Under the pieces are notes generated by a model. It did no database searches. It was not told the DNA's origin and saw nothing but the letters and a program-made list of their open reading frames with translations. Shown piece by piece: positions 46,410 to 57,921 of a stretch of DNA of 64,000 nt (position 1 is its first letter; the number at the start of each line of letters is the position of its first letter). The position numbers and the translations under genes are program-made. The DNA is from Vicia villosa (lineage: Eukaryota > Streptophyta > Magnoliopsida > Fabales > Fabaceae), in the NCBI RefSeq assembly GCF_029867415.1, contig NC_081183.1:12086404-12150403 (forward strand), in the 5' to 3' direction.

Positions 46410-48600
46410 CTACCTACGGCTCATAGCATTTCCAGCAACATGAGGATTTAGTTTTCTATGTGGAAGGCATCTATACACAACTATATCCTGTATGGCCCTA
46501 GTAATGTCACTTCTTGGAAAGATGTTATTGAAGACCGCTTCATTTCTACTCAGCCATAATTGATACATCGTCTCCGTCAGCGTTACTTTGAGTATCTCCC
46601 TGCGCCAACCTTTCTTTCCAATTTCTTGAATCAGCCAGTGAAGCTCTTGTGGCCATTGTCGAATGCTTCTCTCATACCCATTCCATTCCAACATCTCTTT
46701 CCATATCCTATTTGTCCACCTGCAGGCAAAAAACAGATGGTCCAAGGTTTCGGTTTGGTCGCAAAACCAGCAGGTTATGTCATTAATAAAACCGAATCTT
46801 GCTAGCCTTTCCTTCGTGGGTAATCTTCCTTTCAGAATAAGCCAAAGCATGAATTTTGATCTCGGTCGAGCGTGGTTTTGGAAGAACAACTTCTTCCACG
46901 GTACATCCACTTTCTCACCCCTTAACTCTTTATAAAATTTAGCAGCCTTGAGAAAACCACATTGATTAGCCAAATTCCAGGCTGCACAACTCTGAATCGT
47001 CTCTCTACATTTCAAAATTCTATTTAACATCCATGATCGAGTCTTAGTTACATTCCATTGTAAAATAGGAGTTCCCTTCATAAAATACGAATCCAGCCAT
47101 CTAATCCACAGTTTATCCATCTTCTGGTGAATATTCCAAAGAAGCTTTATCATCATGGTCGTATTCCATGTCTGTAAGTCTCGAATACGAAGTCCTCCAG
47201 CATTCTTTGGCTCACACAAATTTTCCCAAGCCACATAAGCTTTCCTCCCTTCTGCCTTTGCCGACCATAGAAAATTTTTACAAATGCTTTCTATCTTAGC
47301 TATCACTTTCTTTGGGATCGGGAACGCTTGCATCCAATAGTTTGATATGGCCATGAACACGCTATTTATCAGTTGTAGACGCCCCGCATAACTGAGCAAC
47401 CTGACTGACCAATGTTGTATTCGCTGCGTCATTTTATCAATTAAAGGCTGGCACTGTGCAATAGAGATTTTACGGCTTGATAGGGGAACCCCCAAATATC
47501 TCACAGGAAGTTTCCCTTCCACAAATTGTGTTAATCTCAGAATTGCTTGTTGAGCCTGCATATCAATCCCCCCGAAGAATACTTTGCACTTAACCGGATT
47601 AGCTTTGAGTCCAATCGCTTTAGAGAACAGCTTGAAAGCTTGCATCATCACCTGTACTGACCGAACCTCTCCTTTAGAAAACAGCATTAAATCATCAACG
47701 AAGCATATGTTAGTGATGTTCAATTTAGCACATCTCGAGTGATGTTTAGATCCAGGCGTTTCTTTCAGTCCAGCCAAGCATTTGTGTAAATACTCCATTA
47801 CAAGAACAAAAAGCAACGGTGAGACAGGATCACCTTGTCTCAATCCCCGTTTTGCCTTGACAATCCCACTCACTTGACCGTTGATGATGTATCTGTAGGA
47901 TACAATACGAACATCATTCATAATCCACGTAATGAACCTAATTGGAAAACTCATTTCGATCATAATCATCTCTAAAGCATCCCAACTGACAGTATCGTAT
48001 GCCTTTTGTAAATCCATTTGAATTGTACAGCTAGGGGTGATGTGTTTTCTGTTATATCCCCGTAGCAATTCATGCGTCATAATAATGTTGTCATGGATCG
48101 TTTTCCCGGAATGAACGCTGTCTGACTATCATGCACAACCGCTGTTATCACTCTGCTCAGCCTGCTTGTCAAGATCCTAGAAATGATTTTGTATATTGTG
48201 GAACAACAAGCAATTGGCCGCATATCCTTCATATTGCTTGCATCTTTTATTTTGGGAATGAGAGTTACAAGGGCACAATTTGCAGCTGCATACATTTTAT
48301 CATTTTGGAAATAATCTTGGACAGCTTCAACCACATCATGTTTTACTATACTCCATCCTGTTTTAAAAAATCTCGCATTGAAACCATCATAACCTGGAGC
48401 TTTATCATCTCCCATCCCTTTTAAAGCCTCCCAAATTTCCTTCTCAGTCACAGGTTGTATTAGCATATTCTGGTGAGTCCACCCCAGCTGAGCCCCTTTT
48501 CTCAGTATGGAAATATCCACCTGTCTTCTGCTATTTGCTTCTGTCCCAATAAGCTGTTCATAGTAAGTTAAAACTTCTTTCTCCAATTCCTCAAAACTAG
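46410..48600 (-). pseudogene. LINE ORF2 reverse transcriptase and C-terminal zinc-binding region
   Basis: In two frames. 48586-48077 has DDKAPGYDGFNARFF, RPIACCSTIYKIISRIL and TAFIPGK. 48080-46410 has the RT palm (GLRQGDPVSPLLF, then FVDDLMLFSK with the catalytic FVDD). The frames meet in an A-run near 48103, where one A appears to have been lost. The C-terminus carries CWFCDQTETLDHLFFACRWT. The 556-residue second part is otherwise open. Confidence 0.9.
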
Positions 48601-48624
48601 AGATCCTCTTTCCCTGCCGGTCCT

Positions 48625-49791
48625 TCAGTTGATGATATTGGTTTGTTTGTTTTTTTCTTTAAGATTAGCATAAAAGTATGTATTGTTTCCATCCCCCAAT
48701 TTAATCCAATCAATCTTGGATTTCTGTCTAAGGACTTTCTCTTCGATCTCTGCTTGTTTGAAAACCTCTTCTGTCCAGTGTGTCACCCCTTTAATATACT
48801 CTTCATTCATAAGATCAGTGCTGAGCAGATCCTGAGCTTTAACAAGGTTTTCTCTGCATTCCTGGATTTTCTTAATTCCTTCAGTAATTGTCCTAGTGAG
48901 ATCCTTCATCATAGGTTGAAGCCTAAGCAACTTTCTCCAGAGTTTGTACATTGGTTTACCATCCATGGTTTGCTGCCAGCTATCCCTCAACTTGTTCATA
49001 TAATCCTCTCTCTCAGTAACACAATTCAAGAATTGAAATCTTCTCTTCTTCTTAATATAACCAAGTTGATTCACCATCTTAACCTTTAGAGGGGCATGAT
49101 CTGAGATATGAGGCCTCATAACCTCCATTTCACAATCAAGAAAACTGGTAAACCACATACTATTGCACAGGGATCTATCAATTCTTGAGTAAATGGGTCC
49201 CTGACTTTGCTTATTAAACCAAGTGAAGTGATCAACTTTAGTTTCATGTTCATAAAGTCCAAGGCTCTCCATCATCTGCTCCAAATCTCTGTATTCAGTT
49301 TCTTGTACTTCATTCCCACCAATTCTGTCAGTGATTTTTAACACATTATTATAATCGCCAATGAGGATCCAAGGTCTATTAATTCCTCTCCCCATATCCT
49401 GAAGGTCTTCCCATAGTTTCCTTCTATGGATCAATTGATTCTGGGCATATATGGCTGTCAAGTAGTGTGAAAAATCTCTATTATCCTTGTAAACCTCGCA
49501 GTGCACAAACTCGTCAGTAGTCTCGAGTTTTTTAATGTCCCAAACTAGTTGATTCCAACCTAACCATATCCTGCCATTGATATGATGTTCGTAATTATCA
49601 ACAAACTTCTAGTCTAACCCCAAGACTTTCCTAATGTGATCCCTATTGTTTATTTTGACTCTGGTCTCAAGAAGAACAATACAACTGACCTGATTATTTT
49701 TGAGGTGGACTCCAACCTCTCTGCATCGAGCATGTTTATTGAGTCCTCTTACGTTCCAGCTCATCATGGGACAAGGAAGGATGTGGAACAT
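48625..49791 (-). pseudogene. LINE ORF2 endonuclease part, with stop codon and frameshift
   Basis: The APE-type endonuclease nicks target DNA. MSWNVRGLN near 49770 is the usual N-terminal box. An in-frame TAG at about 49612 interrupts it, then the frame continues (MHCEVYKDN, ILIGDYNNVL, VDHFTWFNK, and SDHAPL carrying the catalytic Asp-His). It stops at 48625 after KEKNKQTNIIN, and the RT linker continues in another frame. Confidence 0.85.
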
Positions 49792-50532
49792 TTACCTTGT
49801 AACAGGGTGTCAAATCCATTTGTGCAATCTATTCTTGTTGGACTAGCTCTAATGACTCTGTTTTTCCCTGCAGTTCTAGCTTTGGTCCAAGTTTCCTCAA
49901 CTGCTATTGTCTTTCCTTTCACCTCTTGTTGAATATTTGGATTATGTGTCGTGTTCTCTACAATGGTAGGCACTTCCTTCTCCACTGCAATTGTAGTTTC
50001 TTTCTGCACATAAACCTTCTTGATAATCTCCTTCTTTGGCTTGCATCGATGCCCCACTATATTGCATTGGTTGCAGTATGGAGGTTCCCATTCATACTCA
50101 ACCTGTTGTGAAACTTTCTCTCCGGTAGGATCTCTAATCGTGATATGATGCTTCAACTCTTTAGTAACATCCACTTCTATTAGCACTCTAGCATACGATA
50201 CTCGGAGTTTCTTGGCTGTGCATTCATCAGTCAATAACGGCTTTCCAATTGCACTCGCAATCTTTCCAATACTCCTATCGCCCCAGTAAATCAAAGGTAA
50301 TTGTGGGAACATTACCCAGATTGGGAGTACTCTCAGTATATCCTCTTGCAGTGTAAATTTGGGGTTCCATTCATGTAAAAGGATAGGTTTCTTGTAAATC
50401 GTATAAGGCCCTCTCATTAGCACTGCTTTCTTATCTTCCTCATTCCTGAACCTAATCAAGAAATAACCTTCTTCATTATAATACAGGCCCGGGAGTGTCA
50501 CAAAGTTCCAGGTATTGAGCATGAACTTTTTT
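49764..50532 (-). pseudogene. LINE ORF1, 5'-truncated (DUF4283-type, zinc knuckle)
   Basis: RNA-binding partner of the LINE RT. The frame is open from the truncation to 49764 and keeps EEGYFLIRFRNEEDKKAVLM and KPILLHEWNPKF, typical of the plant DUF4283 ORF1 domain. YCNQCNIVGHRC resembles the CCHC knuckle, but the last Cys follows the His too closely. The apparent start at 50543 lies in the target duplication and is accidental. Its end overlaps the ORF2 start by 28 bp. Confidence 0.82.
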
Positions 50533-50546
50533 ATTGTTAGCATGTT

Positions 50547-50856
50547 AAATTAGGTTTTAGTGTTTAAACCCTAATTTGTTAAGTTAGCTTGTGTATTAAG
50601 TTGGCTTGTGTAATGGGCCTTGCTGAAAAAGCCCATTAGTTAGTATGTTAGGTTTTATTATAAATAACATACTAGTCTCTCATCATCGCTAAGCTGCAAA
50701 TCCTAATTTAGGGTGAGAGAGGTTATTTGTTATTCTTGTAAATTTGTAATCTTGTTTTAAGAGAAAGTGAAAGAATAGCAGTTATAACCAATTCTTGTGT
50801 TCTTCTTCTCCTCTCTAATTCCCTATTATACTTTGTTATTGGTATCATTTTTCACA

Positions 50857-50859
<3 letters not shown>
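50547..50859 (+). repeat. Copia 3' LTR, last segment
   Basis: AAATTAGGTTTTAG to TTTTTCACAACA, matching 17425-17735 with a few differences. It is followed by CACACA and an AT tract. Confidence 0.92.
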
Positions 50860-50913
<54 letters not shown>

Positions 50914-51160
50914 CTTGAGTATGTTGGTTGAGTTGAATTGAATTAATGTGTAATAACACAGTTTTACTCTATTGTTGATAATTTTTTTGAAATAATGTAA
51001 TTATTAAGTTTAATTATATGAATATTTTGAGTTGAGTAATTCAGAAGAATCACACTGTGAGCCTGTATTAGAGAAATTACGGCTCATACAGAAACCTGTT
51101 TGAGTATGAGTTATTTAGAACAATTTTGTTGTTGTTTGAGTTTATGATTGTTGTTGCCAT
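50860..51160. repeat. AT microsatellite (50865-50911) and AT-rich sequence
   Basis: Right flank of the copia element, with no other feature. Confidence 0.8.
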
Positions 51161-51164
51161 AATC

Positions 51165-51545
51165 ACGCATACATGCATATTGGAGTTAAGTAGTATTGTG
51201 TGCAAGTGTGAGTTATTAGTCCCACATTACTTGGAATAGTGGAGGTTGAGCACTTTATAAGTGAGAAGACCCATACACCTATCACCTTAAGGTTTGGGTG
51301 AATATATGGTGTCTCTTTCACTTGTGTGTTGCTCTTAACTCAATGTGAATGCTCCCGATGATGACCCAACAAGTAGAAATTCAGTCCAGTGAGGTCATGT
51401 TCAGAGAGAAACCAACAGTCTCATGTCTAGAGAGAGACATGGTTCAGGGAGGAACGAGAAACAAGAATAAATAAGTAACACACCTCTGATGTCTAAAAAC
51501 CCGGTACCACATGCATATTGGAGGAGGAGTTTGGTGTATTCACAT
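51165..51545. repeat. Possible small LTR or TRIM-like remnant
   Basis: Contains GAGTTATTAGTCCCACATTA, then TGAGCACTTTATAAGTGAGA with a TATA box, and a purine-rich stretch (51405-51470). I associate this layout with small legume LTRs. CATGCATATTGGAG occurs at both edges (51173 and 51511). Ends and primer site are not fixed. Confidence 0.3.
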
Positions 51546-51571
51546 TGCATTATTATTATAATTATTATTAT

Positions 51572-51720
51572 GGTTAAATATGTTTTTAATCCCTATAAAT
51601 ATGACAATCTTCAATTTTAATCCCTACACAAAATTTCTTCAAACAATGGTCATCGTAATACGCCACGTGTCACGCCACATCAGTTAAAGTTAATACTAAA
51701 AAAAGAGATAGATTGCGGAA
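51572..51720. mobile_element. Single end of a Mutator-type non-autonomous element
   Basis: GGTTAAATATGTTTTTAATC, then CCCTATAAATATGAC and ACGCCACGTGTCACGCCACA. These resemble terminal repeats of non-autonomous MULEs common in legumes. I found no matching inverted end, so it is a fragment. Confidence 0.45.
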
Positions 51721-52662
51721 GTTTTAACCCCTTTAAATAACTTAAAAAAACAATAATTTATCTATAAAAAAAATGAAAAGTAGCATCACCACATAGATCT
51801 TTAAAATGGGTTATGATCGTACCTGCTCATATGGATCTTCAAGGCCTGCAATGAACTGGGTCTTCTGTGAACTGGGGGGTATACCTGCACCCTATCATTT
51901 TCCCGTGACAGAGATTGGGGATAGGGAATAAATTTAGGGATGGAGTGGGGAGCGAAGAAGCATTCTCCAAACATACCCTGCCCCGTCGACATCTCTATTC
52001 TCATAATACTCACATTTAATTTAATTTTTATTTTTATAATTTTTTATTTAAATTAAATTAAATTTATAAACATTTCTTGAAAATCTAATTTTGGCCAAAC
52101 ACATTTATAAAAATATTATTTTTACGACATTACATACAAAAATTGAACAAATAATAGTAGAACATGTGCAAATAAGAAACAACAATTATTTATAACTTAG
52201 TGTCTCATTATATATAGCATTTCCCTTGTTTATATTTGTATTAAACCATGCTTTTGTTTTGGTTAAATATTGTGGACCACCTTAAAAGTAAAGGTTTGTT
52301 CCCTTGTATGGTTTTATCTTTCTTTTTGGTCCATAAAATAAAATAATACAAAGATATCATTAACGTCCAAGTTTCCTTTCATTAAAGATTTAACAATTAT
52401 GATGAGATGAACTTATAAAGTTCCTAGGATACATTCAGAAATACTTCATCTCAAGATAAAAAGCATATGGAGGTAACTCAAAAGCTAAATGTGCTGGATC
52501 TTCCTCTCTCTACAACTAAGTTTGACATATTTTCAGCTCCATTATAGGACCAACCATCCAAGCAGAAATCTCATAGAAGCAACACACATCAACAGTTTAA
52601 AAACTAATGCTAGCCGATAGTTATTCTTTTTCTATGACATTGCATACAATAATTGAATAACT
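51721..52662. other. Intergenic, no recognisable gene
   Basis: The part 51801-51990 is GC-richer and has a 70-codon minus frame without family resemblance. The rest is AT-rich. Confidence 0.45.
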
Positions 52663-52680
52663 AATAGTATAACAGATTCC

Positions 52681-53412
52681 ATGGAAATAATCAGAAACAA
52701 AGTTAAGGTGTGTATCGACGACAACTGGTTCGATCTGCTCATCATCGAAGAAGCCATGCCCTTCAAGGATGTTTCGGAGGGAACTCTCAGCTACAAAGGA
52801 TCTTCTTCTGATTTCGACGACAATTCATTTTCGCTGGAGACCTATGTTGACGACGATTCCACACCTCGGCACCGATCCAACCATCGCTCAGCAACGCCTC
52901 GAGATCCGGGACGGGACATTGATGATGATGGCGACGGGTCAACTGGGTTGAAAGATCTCGATGGAAACAGATCAAGAAAAGCAGCAGGGGAAAGGGGAAA
53001 CTTTAATTGCAACACAACATTTGAGGATAAATGCAATACCTTCTCTAAAAAGTGCAACATCACAGACACCATTTCTATGAAATCTCCTAGTAGAAACCTG
53101 GTCTTGGAGGATTTTGTAGATTCAACTTATTCAATAAAGGACAACGTTAATGTCACTCAAGTGGGGCCAGTAGGACTGATTATTTTAAACCACTTATCTA
53201 AAAATGAGAAGAAAGGTGGCGTGAGTGATACTAGCTTCGTGGACCCCACAGCTAGTTGTGAAAGTCAAATGGTTGCTCTTTCTAGCACTTTAAACAATAA
53301 AATATTGGAGGATAACACTAGTGAGAGAGTTGAAACCGATGTGGGACCCATTTTAGAGAAAATTGAGAATTTGTCCTTTGGAGCAGGTTGTGAGTTCTTG
53401 GAAAAACGGTAA
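52681..53412 (+). pseudogene. LINE ORF1 C-terminal part
   Basis: 243 codons open from an ATG near the truncation point. The product is acidic and Ser/Asp-rich, with the pattern of the hypervariable tail of plant ORF1 proteins (IDDNWFDLLIIEE, then SSSDFDDNSFSLETYVDDD). The conserved core, whose type is seen at 10571-10785, is missing. The ATG is probably not the original start. Confidence 0.6.
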
Positions 53413-53965
53413 AACCGGTATCAAATCAAATTCCCCCCCAATCTTCAAAAATTTCCAAGAGAATTTTCTTGGTCACAAAAAAGAAAAGACTGACCATCAA
53501 CAACAAGAAGAGGGAAGAGAGTAGCAATTCAAGTCAAGAACTCAGCTTTGATGATCAATGCAAGAAAGTTAAGAACTCAAAAATCACAAGGAAAAAGATA
53601 AGGGAGGTGTTGGATTTAGGGTAGAAGGTTGAGTCGTTTTTTCATCCAGTAGAGCAAAGGAAACATCAATGGATAGAACCAAATCTTAGCGCAGCTTCTA
53701 ACCTATTTGCCAAGAATAATTACCTTCCGGGGGGACTCCCGTTAACGTGCGATTCCATTTCTAGCAACGATATCAGGAATTGCAATTTTAGAGTTATCAA
53801 TGGAGTGCTGAATAATGTTCCGTAGGGGTTATGGAATTCAATGTCAAGATTGGGCATTACTAATGTTTCTGACAAATTTGATTCGATTCATAGATTGAAA
53901 CTTATGGAGCTGCGGGACAGCAAAGGAGTGTTGGAGACAAAGGGGACTTTAACTCAAGTTCCTCC

Positions 53966-54214
53966 ATGATTATTCTTTCCCTTAATTTGAGAGGAGGAGG
54001 GAGCCAGACTAAGAGAAAGAGAATTGGCTTCCACATTCAAAAGGGTGATGTTGATATTTGTTTCATACAAGAAACCAAACTTAGTGATCTGGATTCGCTT
54101 CTAGTTAAAGAGTTGTGGGGTGATAACAATGTAGAATGGTCTTATTTGGATGCTAATGGAGCATCGGGAGGGATTCTAACAATGTGGAAAAAAGACTTTT
54201 TTTTCTCTCAACTT
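53966..54214 (+). pseudogene. LINE ORF2 endonuclease, N-terminal part
   Basis: SLNLRGGGSQTKRKRI and ICFIQETKLSDLD with the catalytic Glu are the first APE boxes. It ends by frameshift in a T-run near 54200; the next part continues at about 54220 in another frame. The 550 bp between 53413 and 53965 hold a decayed ORF1/ORF2 junction. Confidence 0.85.
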
Positions 54215-55706
54215 TAGTTTTAGAGGGGAGGGCTTTCTAGGTCTTTGTGTGGAGAAAGAAGGAAAACTTATTTACTTCATTAATGTCTATGCCTCTTGTG
54301 ATAATGCTTCTAGAAAGAGAACTTGGAAAAAGATTAATGAGTTCAAAAACAACAACATAGGTGGTACTTGGTGCATAGGTGGAGACTTTAACTCTATTTC
54401 CTCTTTTGATGAAAGAGTTGGAATTTCCAATAGAGGGCATAACAATGAGATAAGGACTTTTAATGAGTTTATAGAGGATATGGAGTTGGTAGATCTTCCA
54501 ACAATTGGAGGCAAGTTCACTTGGTTCAAAAGCAATGGGAAGTCTATGAGTCGGCTTGATAAATTCCTTCTATGGGAAAGTTTTATAGATGATTGGAAGG
54601 TGGACGGGCAATATATAGGCGAGAGGGATGTTTATGATCATGCCCCTATTTGGTTGAAAGACAATAGAAAAGATTGGGGACCTAAACCTTTTAAGTTTAA
54701 CAACTTGTGGCTTAAGCATGACGAGTTTCCTTCATTTGTGGAAGAGGAGTGGAATAAGATTAATGTTAAAGGGAGAGGTGACTTTTGCTTGGTAGAAAAG
54801 ATGAAAGCTCTAAAAACTCGCATCTCTTGGTGGAACAAAATGGTCTACGGTTGGATAGACCTCAAAATCGACAAAGAAGGGAAAGAAATGAATGCTTTAG
54901 ATAACTTGTTTGTTCATTTTGCAGGTAATGCTCCGGAAGAGGTGGTTAAGAAAAGGCTTAAAGCGGCGGAGGAGTTTTGGGATAATCTAAACAAAAAAGA
55001 AGGTTTACTAAGGTTAAAGTCGAGACAACTTTGGCTAGCCGAAGGGGACGATAACACTAGATTCTTCCACAATTCCTTAAAAGATAGAAGAAGAATGAAT
55101 TCTTTTTGTTCAATTGGCACTTCGATGGGAAGATTGGAAGAGGTTACCGATGTTAAAGATCACATCTTTAAGCATTTTGAAAATTTCTTTAAAGAAGAAG
55201 TTGGTGATAGACTGGAGGCACATGGGATCCGTTTGAAATCTCTTTCGTTTGAAGACGCGTCGGTTCTTGAACAACCCTTCTCTAAAATCGAAATCAAGAA
55301 TGCTATTTGGTCTTGTGAAGGAAGCAAAAGCCCGGGACCAGACGAATTCTCTTTGGATTTCTTCAAAAGATTTTGGCCTCTCATTAAAGAATATTTTATG
55401 AAGTTATGCAAGGATTTTCATGCTAAAGGTACGCTTGTCAAAGCCATTACTTCATCTTTCTTAGCACTTATTCCTAAAAACAAGAATCCGCAAAACTTGT
55501 CCGAATATCGCTCTATTTGCTTGGTGGGGAGCTTATGTAAGATTCTTGCGAAAATTTTGGCGGAAAGATTGAAAGGTGTATTGGACAAATTGGTTTCGTC
55601 AAATCAAACCGCCTTTGTTCCGAGAAGAAGTATGATGGATGGTGTATTATTAGTGAACGAATTGCTTGATTGGGCAAAAAAAAGAAGAGAGGTTGTCTTC
55701 TTCTAA
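54215..55706 (+). pseudogene. LINE ORF2 endonuclease C-terminal half and RT N-terminal part
   Basis: INVYAS, CIGGDFNSISSFDERVG, FTWFKSNGKSMSRLDKFL and YDHAPIWL (catalytic Asp-His) complete the endonuclease. A linker (RQLWLAEGDDNTRFFHNSLK) leads to the RT (SPGPDEFSLDFFK, FLALIPKNKNP, TAFVPRRSMMDGVL). The frame ends by a shift in the A-run near 55676-55683. Confidence 0.9.
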
Positions 55707-57602
55707 AAGTTGACTTTGCAAAGGCTTACGATTCTTTATCTTGGAATTACCTTAGATGGATTTTAGGGAGAATGGGGTTTGGGAAGAGATGGTTGAAGTG
55801 GATGGACTATTGTGTTTTCACTAGCCATATGTCCGTTTTGGTTAATGGAAGTGCTACTAAAGATTTCAAAGTTCAAAGAGGTTTACGCCAAGGCGATCCC
55901 ATTTCTCCTTTTCTACTCGTGCTTGCAATGGAAGGCCTAACCGCTCTCACTAAAAAATCGGTGGAAGTGGGAGACTTTATGCCCTTCAAATATGGTTTAG
56001 ATGACTATGTGGACATCCTTCAATTCGCGGACGACACCGTCATCATTGGAGAACCCACTTGTGACAACTTATGGAGTTTGAAAGTATTGTTGAGGGGTTT
56101 CGAACTTGTGTCCGGTTTGAAAATCAATTTCCATAAAAGCAATTTTTATGGGGTCCACATTGGCGAATGGCTTCTAAATTCGGCCACTATTTTTCTCTCT
56201 TGCAAAAAAGGTAGTTTCCCATTTAAATCCTTAGGAATTTGGATTGGTGAATGTGGTAGGAGAAATAGAGTGTGGAAGGATGTTGTGGATAATATCAAAT
56301 CGTGATTATCAAGGTGGAAGGAAAGAAACATATCGATAGGAGGTAGGGTGACTTTAATTACTTCGGTGCTTAATGCTATTCCAATTTTCTCTCTTTCTTT
56401 TTACAAAGCTCCAAAGAAAAGCATACAAGAAATAAGAAGTCTCCTTAGTAATTTTTTGTGGAATGGTAATATCAACAAGAGATGCATTCATTGGGTGAAG
56501 TGGGAGAATGTTTGTAAGTCCAAAGATAAAGGAGGGTTAGGAATAAGAGATGTTAGTGAAATGAACAAAGCTCTCCTTTTAAAATGGAAGTGGAGAATTT
56601 TGAAGGAGGACAAAGCAATTTGGAGTAAATTTCTCCTTTTGAGATATCTCAATCCAAAACTCAAAGTGTTAGCCTCTTGTGAGGAAGTTCTAAATCGTGA
56701 GGATTCTACTTGGTGGAAGGATGTTATTCTTAATGATTTCAAGGAGGAGAGCTCCGACGAGGGATTCTTTTTTGGCATAGTTGTTGGTTGGGAGATCAAG
56801 CTCTTACTTGTTCGATCTTTCAACCAATAAGCTTTATGCGGTTAGTGAGGCGATCTCTTGGAACAACAGAATTTTTTCGTGGAACATTGATGCCATTGTT
56901 GGGAACGACCGAATGCTACCTCCGGGTTCTTATGGGGGTGATTCGGTCGGGGCCTCCCAATTGAGGGATTTATTAAACGGAAATGAGCCGGACAACTCCG
57001 ATTTTGACGATTTCCATTGGAACCTTACCTTCAACGGTTGTTTTTCGGTATCTAGTGTTTCTACGGCGGTGTCTAATGCTAAGGATTTGGCTTGGCCAAC
57101 TTCTACAATCAAATTGTTGGATGTTATTTGGAAAGCAAATATTTCGAAAAAGATAAAGATCTTCTCTTGAAGATTCTTTATCGATAGACTTCCTCTAAAA
57201 GATCTTTTGGCTCATCGAGGTTTGTCTAATCTTCCTTCTCTAGATTGTTTGTTTTGCTCAAATCATCCGGAAACTTTGGAACACCTCTTCTTCCAATGTC
57301 TTGTTACGAAAGCGGTTTGGGAAAGAATTTACCTTTGGTTGGGAAATGGCTTGGAGTTTACTTTTGAAGAATTCAAGGATTTCGGTAGCATTCAAGAGAA
57401 GGTGAAAAATACAAAGAATAGAGCAAAAATCAACCTTATTTGGTTGGCACTTATTTGGAGTATTTGGCATACTAGAAACAACATTATTTTTGAAAACGCT
57501 TCCTTTAGCTTTGAAGTGGTTATTTCTAACATTATGTTCTACTCTTGGAGATGGTTATGTAATAGTGACACTAAGTCTAGGTTCATTTTCTATGATTGGT
57601 AG
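55670..57602 (+). pseudogene. LINE ORF2 RT catalytic part and C-terminal domain, broken several times
   Basis: 55670-56305 has VDFAKAYDSLSWNYL, the GLRQGDPISPFLL box and the catalytic box LQFADDTVIIGE. A TGA at 56303-56305 interrupts it; 56306-56830 continues with LITSVLNAIPIFSLSF and KGGLGIRDVSEMNKALLLKW. A further shift near 56775 and a TGA at 57168-57170 separate the C-terminal part, in which CLFCSNHPETLEHLFFQC forms the Cys/His cluster. The 3' untranslated region after 57602 has GGGTTGCACCCCTAGTG. Confidence 0.9.
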
Positions 57603-57724
57603 AAGCTACCCCTTAATAGTTGCAACTCTCACTAGAGTTTTTTTGGTTGTAAGGGTTGCACCCCTAGTGCGATTTCTTATATCAATTGCCTATTAAAAAA
57701 ATAGTATACCTTTTGCTAAAAACA

Positions 57725-57921
57725 TCAATTAAATTAAACAAGTCATATAAACAAATATTTAAACACACACAAAGATTAAACACACAAAAAAAAACATCAA
57801 TTAGCAAGTCATACAAACAAATATTTAAATTTTCAATATGACGGTGGAAAACAATTATATTCTTTCCAATGACAGTGACAATGCAATTGGTATGTTTAAA
57901 AAATTCGTAAACTTTTTTATT
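57725..57921. repeat. Diverged partial unit at the left edge of the 859-bp tandem array
   Basis: Contains AACATCAATTA..CAAGTCATA and ATATTTAAATTTTCAATATGAC, matching the end of the 859-bp unit with many changes and a short internal duplication. Confidence 0.65.

Larger units (their letters stand above)
46300..50532 (-). mobile_element. L1-type LINE, 5'-truncated, inserted in the copia 3' LTR
   Basis: Minus-strand element with its A-rich 3' end at 46300-46306 (plus-strand T-run), flanked by a 14-bp duplication ATTGTTAGCATGTT. It is 4.2 kb, with the ORF1 N-terminus missing. ORF1, endonuclease, RT and a C-terminal Cys/His domain follow in order. It is only distantly similar to the LINE at 52672. 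Confidence 0.92.
17248..50859 (+). mobile_element. Tnt1/Tork-like Ty1-copia element, expanded by nested insertions
   Basis: The 5' LTR is 17248-17735. The interior is 17736-26773 with an insertion at 21177-26209. The 3' LTR starts at 26774 and ends at 50859, split by a CACTA element (26862-46207) and a LINE (46300-50532). Removing insertions and duplicated target sites leaves about 5 kb, normal for this group. Gag, protease, integrase, RT and RNase H occur in copia order. Two frameshifts, a stop and a small deletion make it defective. Confidence 0.93.
52672..57700 (+). mobile_element. L1-type LINE, plus strand, nearly full ORF2
   Basis: 5 kb, with the ORF1 C-terminal part, endonuclease, RT and C-terminal Cys/His domain in order, and an A-run at 57694-57700. 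AATAGTATA at 52663-52671 and 57700-57708 is a likely target duplication. The element is 5'-truncated within ORF1. Several frameshifts and stops make it inactive. Confidence 0.9.

Noticed and set aside
53413..53965. Separate small genes between LINE ORF1 and ORF2
   Set aside because: Short frames with Lys/Ser-rich content look like the shifted remainder of ORF1 and the inter-ORF region.
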